64,000 bases of DNA from Agapanthus africanus (Eukaryota; Streptophyta; Magnoliopsida; Asparagales; Amaryllidaceae): contig CM057338.1 in NCBI GenBank assembly GCA_030015575.1, positions 830,668,353-830,732,352 of the forward strand, in the 5' to 3' direction. Of this stretch, positions 22,616 to 32,239 are shown one piece after another (position 1 is the first letter of the stretch; every line of letters starts with the position of its first letter). The translations under genes and the position numbers were made by a program. The notes beneath the pieces are model-generated. The model had not been told where the DNA came from and did not search any database. It was given only the letters and a program-made list of their open reading frames with translations.

Positions 22616-23545
22616 AAGGTAAACCCGCCGCAGCAGCACGCTTCTAAAAAGACGGATACGCCGGGGGAATCATTCTCATTTGTAGAAGAAGCTCCGTGGG
22701 AGGTGGCCCTTTCAGCTAAGATTAAAAGAATGCTGAAGGACCTTCAAGCATGTCCGGCGATTAGGTGGAAGAACACACTGGAGCCTGAGATTATTGATGG
22801 GATGCTGAAGCCGCGCCCAACGCTGAAAGTTGGTGACGGTGGACAAAACCTTCAGGCCAAGCCTCCGAAGTCTTCAAAGAAAAAGAAGAAGGCCAAGAAG
22901 CCAGTCCAACCCGACGACAACCGTACAGGTTTGCAGAAATACATCGATGCACTGGAAGAATATAACCAGAAGGCACAGACCCCAATTACATTGGACGAAT
23001 TCTTCAAGCATGTTCTTGAGAATGAAGACGATGACGCTGATGAAGGAGACGACTCTTCAGAAGAGCCCGAGAATTACGTGGAAAGTTGCCACATGATCTC
23101 TCACTCGTCTATAAATGAAAAAGAAGCTCCTGACGCAGAGAAACCGGGGGCAGATCCAGAATCGGAATCCTTGGGACCGTCAGACGAGAGGATTGACATG
23201 CTGCTGAACGAAGCCCGTCAGAGGAGCAAAGCTGATCGAGAGCACGAAATGGCCATATTCGAAAGGGCCAAATGTCGGCGACAGGATGAAAAGGTTGAAG
23301 CACTCCAACCAGATCAAAGCACACCCACGGCATACAAAAGCATGCTTAAAATGAGGAAACGGTTCGCTAAAGCCCTGTCAATGGGAATGAAGCTGCCACC
23401 TTTCAAAGGAGATACTCCTGGCAGTATATACCTTGATGAAGCTGGCGTTCATCCTAACTACTGCTTATACTATCAAAGGATTGCACACCCTACCGAAGAA
23501 TGCAATGCCTTCAAGAAATGGTGGCAGGGATACGTTGCTCACTGA
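22616..23545 (+). pseudogene. T2 second gag-like module
   Basis: In frame with gag. It has a Lys-rich stretch (KSSKKKKKAKK), an acidic part, the helix phrase REHEMAIFERAK and a second Cys/His motif CLYYQRIAHPTEEC (Cys codon at 23462). Both features recur in the protease-RT linker at about 25340-25830. Ends at TGA 23543-23545. Confidence 0.6.
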
Positions 23546-25180
23546 CAACATTTCAGGCGGATGAAGCGCAAAACTCGTCGGGAGCAGAGAAATACGACGG
23601 ATGAGCGCAAAAGAACTGCCGACAATTGTCACATGGTTGATACCAGGGGATCACAAGTTCTCACCTTCAGAAGCGACTTCGATGAAGAAATAGCCCTCGG
23701 CCCGCTCTTCAAGGAATCCACCTCAGGAAAAGAGGAAGAGATTGAGAACTGTGAGAATATTTAGCTGCGCAACTGTACGTTGCTAGAAAAGAATGCCGGA
23801 CCTACAAACAAAGGATCGAACAAAAAAGATAAGGGGAAGGAAAAATTGCCTGAGGATATCGCCCTCGATGATCGAGTCATCGAAGAGCTCACGGCCAAGG
23901 ACCCGCTCAAGAAGAACAAGGTGGATTACAATGTCCTGGCACATCTGAGGAAGATACCCTCATAATTGAGTATCTTGGATGCCCTTCTCCTGTCTAAAGA
24001 GGCGAGAGATTCCCTGATCAGGGCACTACAAGAGCCCGAGCAGTTTCAAGCTTTCCTTGCCAAAGAAAAGATGATGGACGAGCTGGAAGAAGTGCACACA
24101 GCTGACATCACTTTCGACGATGAAGATCTCCTCCTCGGAACATACGAGCATAACCGTCCCCTGTATGTCACCGGGTACTGCCATGACATCAAAATAGAGA
24201 AGATCTTAGTTGACAACGGGTCCTCTGTCAACCTCCTAAATGTGAGGGTACTAAAAGAAATCTGCATGAGTGTTCAGCACCTCGCTCGGGATAAAATCAC
24301 CATCTCCGGGTTCAACTCCCAGTCATCACGGACGCTCGGGTTTGTGATTCTGACATTACGCTTTGGGCTGCTCGTCACTGACATCAAATTTCATGTCATT
24401 GACGACAAGACCTGTTACAACGCTTTACTCGGAAGGCCTTGGTTACACGAGTACAACATCATCCCTTCTACACAACATCAGTGCATAAAGTATTTCAAAG
24501 ATGGTCTCGAGTATACCGTGACGGGGGAACTAAACCCATTCTCCGTAAATGAAGTCCGAAAGTACGAAGACGCAAAGTACTTCCTACCAGACTTTGAAGA
24601 CATGGAAAGATGCCATAAACCGGAGAATAAGCAAAAAGCTATCACCACTATCCCGGTCTTCGGGAGCGATACCGAGGAAGAAGAAGAAATAGTCTATTCA
24701 GGGCCGCCCCAATGCAACAGGCCGGGACCATCTACCCCTATTCTGGTCTTTGGCAGTGACTCTGAAGACGAAGTCAACGCAGTGTTCTCGGTCCGTCCAT
24801 TAATACAGGCTCTCACTGGAGATGACCAGAGTCTGCAAATCGCCATGGTTCCGCGGTAGCACTACAGAGAGCTAGATGCGCTTGAGACATATAGTGTGCA
24901 AGAGCTGCAGACATTCTACGTCCCTCCCAGGCGAAGAGGTGAAAAGGCGATCCTATTTTATTGATCCACGGAGACTAAAGTCGAAAAAGAAGTCTGGCAT
25001 GGTGGTGATTTTGCGCTCGACAGCCTCCAACCCATCCGTCTTTCCAGATACTGCACGGAGGGATTGAGAAGGTTATTAAGATGCCAAGGCGTGCCTTTCA
25101 AACAAATTGCTCGACAAGCTTAGTTCTACAACGGGATTTGGAACGTCCCCGGAACTCAGCGAAAATTTCCTAACGGAAAG
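23546..25180 (+). pseudogene. T2 protease region
   Basis: The aspartic protease would cut the polyprotein. The signature LVDNGSSVNLL has its Asp codon at 24212. Downstream are YNALLGRPWLHEYNIIPS, which fits the second half of a retropepsin fold, and an acidic tail (EEEEE). Stops are at 23762, 23963, 24857, 24962 and 25121. In T1 the matching codons are open for the last four, Gln in each case. T1 bases 1-1388 align with this region. Confidence 0.85.
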
Positions 25181-26240
25181 ATGGAAACGATCGGGCTTGG
25201 ATATGTCCAGCCCAAGAAATGGGAGCAATTCTATGGCTGCCATGTCATAAATGACCTCGATGAAGAAGGAGATGCTCTGTTAAAAGACGCTGAACCAGAA
25301 CGAAGTCCTGCCATACAAGTGCCGAGTCCGTCGTTTGAAGAACAGATGGACAAGCTAATAAGGGAAGCGAGTCAAAAGGTTCGGGATGACCACAGCCGCG
25401 AAATGGCCATTTACGAGAGAGCCAAGACGCAACGCCTCCTTCAACATGCTACGGAGGATGACAATGCCCTACACCGTCAGCTCGCCATGCATTCCCAAGA
25501 CAAGAAAAAGGCCCGATGCAGAGGCAAAAACAAGTTAAAGAACGGAAAAAACGTTCGGCAACGGCAAAGCGGATCCAAAAGGCCGCGCGATCAAGAAAGG
25601 GTCAGCCGGAATCCGTCTCTTATGGAAAAGATGGGTTGAGCATATTCTTTCCCTCGAGACAAGACAAAGGGAATCTTTGACCTTGTCATGAAACACCAGA
25701 TTATGACACTCCCGGAGTCTCGGCATCCCAAGCAAGAAAATGAGGTTCATCACCCGGATTATTGCTCGTATCTCCAAGCGATAGGACATCCTCTTGAAGA
25801 CTACATCACCTTCAAAAACTGGGTCGAAGACCAATATCAACTCGGCAGATTCGCTCTATCCAACAGTTGGAGGGTAGCCCCGCCACAAAAGCATGTGCCA
25901 AAAGTAACGAATATAGCGAGAGTAGAGCCAGATCAACATCGGTCTTGGAAACGATCTCGTACATGTCACGTAATAACGCTGTCAGAAGATGGAGAGCGCG
26001 AGAATATGGATGACTTCTTCTGGTGCTTCGAAAATGAGGATGAAGAGGAATTGATCTCAGAATTTCCACCAGCGCCGAAAGAGTTGGAAGATGGAATACA
26101 TACTACTGCGGACAACCTAAGGAAAATCGACCTGGGGACGGCAAACGACCCGCGGCCTACGTTCGTCAGTGAGCTGCTGTCTAAAGAACAGGCGACTACG
26201 CTAAAAGACGTGCTCATGCAGTATAAAGTCTGCTTCGCAT
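25181..26240 (+). pseudogene. T2 protease-RT linker with a repeated gag-like module
   Basis: This part repeats two blocks seen in the gag part: SREMAIYERAK (about 25400) and then LPESRHP...YCSYLQAIGHPLEDY followed by FKNWVEDQYQLGRFAL (25700-25860). The Cys/His motif has lost its last Cys (Tyr instead). It leads into the RT start. A stop is at 25637-25639. T1 lacks this region through a deletion. Confidence 0.6.
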
Positions 26241-26869
26241 GGAACTATTCCGAGATGCCGGGGCTAGATCCAGAAATAGCTGTACATAAATTAGCGAAAT
26301 CTCCGGACTTCAAGCCAGTCAAGCAAGCGCCCAGAAGAATGCGGCTCGAAATTGAAATGAGTATCAACGCCGAAATCAAGAAGATAATCGGCTCCGGCTT
26401 CATCCAAGAAGTTCAATACCCCGACTGGATCGCCAACATTGTCCCAGTGATGAAGAAAAATGGGACGATGTGCATCTTCGTGGACTTTCAGGACCTTAAC
26501 AAAGCCTGTCCGAAAGATGATTTCCCCGTACCGGTTACCGAGCTGATGATAGACAACACGTCCACTCACGAAGTCTTCTTCTTCATGGACGGCTCATCAG
26601 GGTACAATCAAATAAAGATGCATCCCGGAGACCAGAAGCATACCGCTTTCCGGACTCCTCTGGGCATATTCTACTACAAAATGATGCCTTTCGGTCTGAA
26701 GAACGCCGGCGCTACCTATCAGAGGGCCATGACAAAGATTTTCGATGACCTCATACATGAAATCGTCTAATTCTATATAGATGACCTCGTGGTGAAAAGC
26801 AAATCGTACGAAGAACACTGGAAGCATTTGAAGATAGCGTTCTAGCGTATTCGGAAATACAACCTGAAG
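26241..26869 (+). pseudogene. T2 reverse transcriptase
   Basis: The RT would copy the element RNA. Visible motifs are KQAPRRM, FVDFQDLNKACPKDDFPVP, MDGSSGYNQI (catalytic Asp), AFRTPLG, PFGLKNAGATYQR and the active site YIDDLVVKS (Tyr codon at 26774). Stops are at 26768-26770, right before YIDD, and at 26843-26845. The order and phrases are those of plant Ty3/gypsy Tat elements. Confidence 0.93.
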
Positions 26870-28222
26870 ATGAACCCTTTGAAATGTGCATTTGGAGTTT
26901 CCTCGGGCAAATTCCTAGGGTTCATCATACGACACCGGGGCATCAAAATAGATCCATCGAAGATCAAAGCAATTATGGAAATTCCCATTCCAAGAACTTT
27001 AAAACAGTTGCGATCTCTACAAGGAAAGCTCATGTATATCCGGCGGTTCATAGCCAATCTCTTCGGAAAATGCCGTCCCTACAGTCACCTAATGAAGAAG
27101 GGGACCCCGTTCATTTGGGATCGTAAATGCCATGGTGCACTAGACGAAATCAAGCAATACCTGCAGAATCCACCGGTACTGACCGCTCCGGCCAAGGGAA
27201 AGCCTCTCATCCTATACACAACAGCCTTGGAAGGTTTTTTAGGAGCATTATGGGCACAAGAGAACGACCAAGGAAAGGAGAGAGCTCTCTACTACTTGAG
27301 TCGAGTTCTACTGGGGGCAGAAAACAACTACTCCCCTATCGAAAGACACTGCCTGGCGTTAATCTTCGCGATAACGAAGCTTCGACATTATGCCCTGGCA
27401 CATGAGGTCCATCTCATTTCAAAGGTGGATCCTCTCAAATATTTGATGTCAAGAGCCATATTAACAGGACGACTCGCTAAATGGGCCCTCCTCTTGATAG
27501 AGTTCTCGATAATCTATCGACCCCTCAAGGCAGTGAAAGGACAAGCCATCGCCGACTTCCTCGCCGAGCATCCGATACCTGCCGATTCACCCCTAAATTG
27601 CGAATTTCCAGACGAGCACACGTTTGACACGATCAATAGGGAGAGAGGAGAGAGTGATACCCGATGGGAACTCTACTTCGATGGGGCATCTTCCATGAAG
27701 AGGCGAAAGCACAGCTCCCCCATAATCAAATCTGGGGTAGGCATCATCTTCATTACTCCACAAGGAGGGATAATGCGCTTTTCCTTTTCCTTAACGGAGC
27801 CAAGAACAAACAACGAAGCGGAATATGAGGCTTTGATAGCAGGTCTTGAGATCGCTGTCGATATGGGAATCGAAAATCTCCTTATATACGGAGACTCCCA
27901 GCTGGTCGTTAGTCAAGTAAACGGCGACTATCAAACGTGCAAATCAGAGTTGGTAAAGTACGGCGAGAGAGTGCAACAGTTGCTGACTCAAATCCCTTCC
28001 TACGCCCTAGAAAGCATACCGCGTACAGAAAATAGCAAAGCGGACGCACTAGCCAAACTCGCTAAAGAACTGGCTGACGAAAACCTCGATGATGTAAGAA
28101 TCGTTGTGCAAAGCCGTCGGGTTCTTGCACCAGCAAAAATATCTCCAGAGTTGTCTGAAGAAAAGAAAGCAACCAAGCAAACAACCCTACGAATGGAGGA
28201 CCAAGAAGGGGCTAAGGATTAG
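26870..28222 (+). pseudogene. T2 RT thumb, RNase H and archaeal-type second RNase H
   Basis: The open frame of 450 codons starts with the RT end (MNPLKCAFGVSSGKFLGF). The first RNase H region has ALYYLSRVLLGAENNYSP and HCLALIFAITKLRHY. The second has ELYFDGASS (Asp codon at 27680), NNEAEYEALIAGLEIA, YGDSQLVVSQV and SKADALAKLA, the pattern of the archaeal-type RNase H gained by the Tat lineage. The frame ends at 28220-28222. In an intact copy it would run on into integrase. Confidence 0.92.
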
Positions 28223-29470
28223 AGAGAAGTTTTCATAGACTACTTCAAATCCCGTCGAACACCTGAAGATGCATCCTCAAGACATCAGCTCGTGAAACGA
28301 GCTCTGACCTTCGCCTTCGTCAATGATACTCTGTATAAAAGATCATTCGACTCCCTATGGTTGAGATGCTTGGGGCTGGAAGAAGAAAGGAGAGTCGTCC
28401 AAGAAACTCATGAAGGACTCTGCGGTTCTCACCAAGCCGGGCTAAAGATGAAGCTGAAGATCAAGAGGATGGGCTACAATTAGCCCACGATGATTCAGGA
28501 TTACCTCGAATACGCGAAGCAGTACCACTCGTGCCAAATTCATGGAGACTTCATCCACCAGCATCTAAATCCGCTACACCCAACGCTTGCTAGCTGGCCA
28601 TTCGAAATGTGGGAAACCGATATAATCGGGCCCATTGAACCAGCATCATCCAAAGGACATCGGTTCATATTGGCGACAACTGATTACTTCTCTAAGTGGG
28701 CAGAAGAAGTACCGTTAAGAGAAGTCAAGACGGAGAATATCCTCCATTTCTTCAAGACACACGTCATCTATCTGTTCGGCACTCCGTGACGGATTGTCTC
28801 CGATAACGGTCCGGCCTACAGAAGTCACAAAATCAGCCGCTTCGCACAGCAGCATAATATAGACTGGAGATACTCTTCGGTCTATAATCCCCGAGCTAAT
28901 GGTCTGGCTGAAACTTTCAACAAGACCTTGACTAAGATCATAAAGAAGACGGCGTCCAGAAACAGAAAAGATAGGCACGGGAGATTGCATGAAGCTCTCT
29001 GGGCTTATCGGACCACGTTCAAAACAACCACAAATACAATGCCGTATGCATTGGTATTCGGCACAGAATTGGTACTCCCCCTGGAGATAGAGCTATCCTC
29101 TCTACGAGTGGCGGTTCGGTACGAACTAACAGACGAAGAAAATGCTCATCTTCGGCTTGAAGGGCTAGACGCCCTCGATGAAACTCGTCTCATGACGCAG
29201 CAAAACTTGGAGGCTTACAAAACAAGGATGACACGCTCATACGAAAGATTAATTAGGCCGAGAACATTCCGCCAAGGCGAACTCGTGCTAGTTGTCAAAA
29301 GACCTATGATCCCTAATCGTGCCAAACGAGGGAAATTCGAGCCAAACTATGAAGGCTCATACATCATAGACAAAGTTTACCAAGGTGGGGCTTACTTGCT
29401 CATAGATATGCATGGCGAAAGACCCTTTCGGCCAATAAACGGCCGATTCCTGAAAAAATACTACGCCTAA
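28223..29470 (+). pseudogene. T2 integrase
   Basis: The zinc-finger part is visible (CGSHQAG..., then YAKQYHSCQ, with Tyr where a Cys is expected). The catalytic triad is Asp 28619 (TDIIG), Asp 28802 (SDNGPAY) and Glu 28910 (NGLAE), DD35E spacing. The C-terminal part has GELVLVVKRPMIPN and ends FLKKYYA at 29470. Stops are at 28481-28483 and 28787-28789; the second is CGA in T1 and TGA here. It is the last domain of the polyprotein, as usual in Ty3/gypsy. Confidence 0.93.
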
Positions 29471-29959
29471 CGAGTCACGGCCCAGGTCAATGATAGATGA
29501 CGGCGCCTATGTCCGCTCACTATCTTCCTGAGTCTGAACTCTATAAGTAGTATCCAGCAAAACCTCGCCTCCAAAACATCAGACCGAGATGTCCTTAAAC
29601 TAGCGACGGACCGTAATGTCCTTAAACTAATATCGGACCGAGATGTCCTTAAACTAACATCGGACCGAGATGTCCGTAAACTAGCTTCGGACCGTAATGT
29701 CCTTAAACTAACATCGGACCGAGATGTCCGTAAACTAACGACGGACCGTAATGTCCTAAAACTAGCTACGGACCGAAACGTCCTTAAACTACTACGAACC
29801 GCAGCATCCTTAGGCTAACGCGCCAAAAAAAGGTACGTCCACAAGCGGAATGGGCACGTATGAAAACCCGAAAGGGCGCCGCGAGTAAAAACAACAGGAC
29901 TACCGGCGAGTTTGTGAAAACCCGAAAGGGCGCAATCTCGTAAAAAAAATGGTCATGAG
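29471..29959 (+). repeat. T2 pol 3' flank with GGACCG...GTCC repeats
   Basis: From 29580 to about 29810, around ten units of about 21-24 bp read GGACCGAGATGTCC or GGACCGTAATGTCC plus TTAAACTA. They are the LTR repeats (19076-19440) placed behind pol. T1 has only a vestige (about 2328-2345). No gene is seen in this stretch. Confidence 0.8.
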
Positions 29960-30540
29960 CACTCACAAGGTCCTCTCGACTTTATGAGGAGAAAATACCT
30001 AAGTGGGATCCTTACGACTCACGAAGGAGCAACACACATAGGAATTCCCACGACTCCTATGGAGAAAATGCACTTACGAGATCCACACGACTCGTAAGGA
30101 GAATTCCTCTATAAGACCCTCATGGCTCATAGGATTCGAAAGCCTTAAGCTACAGGGATCTAAACCTGTTCTTAAGCCGTCACACACCCCCAATTTGCCC
30201 TACAAGCGGTTCAATATTGACCCTTGTATACAATCCACGGGCGCAAATAAACGTTTTTCCCCACCAAGTCCCACCAACGACGAGGAATGTCCTCATGTGG
30301 TGAACGGCACTTGTAAGTCCTCTCGACTTATAAGGAGAAAATACTCTTATGAGATCCTTACGACTTATAAGAGAACACACACTTAGGGATCCCCATGACT
30401 CCTAAGGATAAAATACACCTATGAGATCCTCACAACTTGTAGGGAGAAACACCTTTATGAGACCCTTATGGCTCATGAAGTCAAAAGCCTTAGTCGACAG
30501 GATCCTAACCCTGTTTGCTAAGCCACCTTTGTTCGAATCG
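29960..30540 (+). repeat. T2 hairpin arrays A and B
   Basis: Two arrays (about 29960-30180 and 30310-30525) correspond to 2486-3045 in T1. Examples: CTTGTAAGTC at 30310-30319 pairs with GACTTATAAG at 30325-30334 (a G-U pair in RNA), and CTTACGAGATC pairs with GACTCGTAAG near 30073-30098. Arms change between units, and complementarity within units is mostly kept. Between the arrays is a spacer with CCTTGTATACAATCCACGGG. Confidence 0.8.
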
Positions 30541-31220
30541 ACAAAGGCAAATGATGATTCGCTCCTGGCAATATCCCAGTTGTAGCAATGCTGATACCTA
30601 AATCGGTATCAAATTCCAAGTGCTTTCACGGCAAGTGATGATTCGCTCCTGACAATATTCCAGTCGCAGCGATGCTGATACTAAGATCAGTATCAGATCT
30701 CAAGTCTATGCTCACAATAAAATCAGCGAGCCAAAAAAAAATATATATAAATAGCCGAAATGATTGGGCAATTCGCAATAAAAAGCAGCGAGTAAAAAGA
30801 AAAATAGCCGAAATGATTGGGCAACTTGCAATAAAAAGCAGCGAGTAAAAAGAAAAATAGCCGAAATGATTGGGCACTGCGAAAAATAGCCGAAATGATT
30901 GAACAATCGCGACTTTCGCGATATAAAAAGCTGAATGATAGAACATCGCGGAAAGAAATCAAAAAATGATGAAAGAATAAAACTTTTGCCCTGCAGGTAA
31001 GTCCATAGTGACCCCTGTATACAATCCATGGGCATAAGCAAAAAGGGAACTACATTTCCCCACCGGGCTGCGTCAAAGGGAAATCAGATCTCGACGACCA
31101 CAGCTACAGCCTAGAGACCAACAACGGCATTCCTCCTCATTCCTGCAGGATACAGACGCGACACCACCAATCGGAGCCACGGCAAAGTCCCCAGTTCCAA
31201 GACTCTACGGTTCACAGATA
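30541..31220 (+). repeat. T2 non-coding spacer with direct repeats
   Basis: The block with ATAGCCGAAATGATTGGGCA repeats lies at about 30745-30905 and is followed by a perfect inverted pair ATCGCGA / TCGCGAT near 30905-30921. There is no credible gene; the ORFs here come from the repeats. Confidence 0.7.
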
Positions 31221-31803
31221 ACCTAGCGTCAGCTAATGACCTCCGTCTCGGAAACACGTCAGCCAATGACCTCCGTCTCGGAAACAAGTCAGCCAGTGAC
31301 CTCCGTCTCGGAAACACGCCAGCCAATGACCTCCGTCTCGGAAACACGCCAGCCAATGACCTCCGTCTCGGAAACACGTCAGCCAATGACCTCCGTCTCG
31401 GAAACAAGTCAGCCAATGACCTCCGCCTTGGAAACAAGTCAGCCAATGACCTCCCCCTCGGAAACAAGTCAGCCAATGACCTCCGTCGCGGAAACACGTC
31501 AGCCAATGAACTCCGCCTCGGAAATAAGTCAGCCAGTGACCTCCGTCTCGGAAACAAGTCAGCCAGTGACCTCCGTCTCGGAAACAAGTCAGCCAGTGAC
31601 CTCCGTCTCGGAAACAAGTCAGCCAATATCCTCCGTCTCGGAAACACGTCAGCCAATGACCTCCGTCTCGGAAACACGTCAGCCAATGAACTCCGTCTCG
31701 GAAACAAGTCAGCCAGTGACCTCCGCTTCGGAAACAAGTCAGCCAATGACCTCCGTCTCGGAAACACGTCAGCCAATGACCTCCGTCTCGGAAACAAGTC
31801 AGC
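31221..31803 (+). repeat. T2 minisatellite, unit 30 bp, about 19 copies
   Basis: Exact 30-bp period with the core AATGACCTCCGTCTCGGAAA followed by CAAGTCAGCC or CACGTCAGCC. Since 30 is a multiple of three, long open frames appear on both strands (up to 228 codons). They are artefacts. The related array in T1 is 3797-4625. Confidence 0.95.
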
Positions 31804-32239
31804 CCACCAACCACTTACGAGTCCTCTCGACTTGTAAGGGGAAGAAAATTCTCTTGTGAGATCCTTACGACTCTCAAGAGAAAACGTACTTAGGAATCCT
31901 CACGATTCCTAAGGAGAAAATACACCTACGGGATCCTCTCGACTCGTAGGGAGAAAATTCTTTATGAGACCTTCATGGCACATAAAGTTGAAAATTCTTA
32001 GGCAGCACACCTGAACCTGTTTCCTAAGCCATCGCTGTCCTATAAGAAGATCAAGATAAACTACATATGGGCTACATTCACCGGAGTTACAGGCAAACAT
32101 GATATAAAAAAATATATATGACTTTTATTCATGAATTCAAAATGAATACAAGATACATGTCATAAAATGAATCAAAATGGGTACAAAATATTCTCTCATT
32201 CAGGAATGAATACAAGAAAGGAGAATATACAAAAAATCT
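31804..32239 (+). repeat. T2 hairpin array C and 3' UTR of the antisense gene
   Basis: Units at about 31808-32030 include the perfect stem CTTAGGAATC (31889-31898) / GATTCCTAAG (31904-31913). CTTACGAGTC / GACTTGTAAG pairs fully if a G-U pair is allowed. The AT-rich rest up to the stop at 32240 is probably the 3' UTR of the antisense gene. Confidence 0.75.

Noticed and set aside
31111..31859. Long open frames on both strands (up to 228 codons) in the 30-bp array, read as possible repeat proteins
   Set aside because: The period is a multiple of three, so one open unit opens the whole array in any frame and strand. The related T1 array, with a 29-30 bp period, has no such frame.
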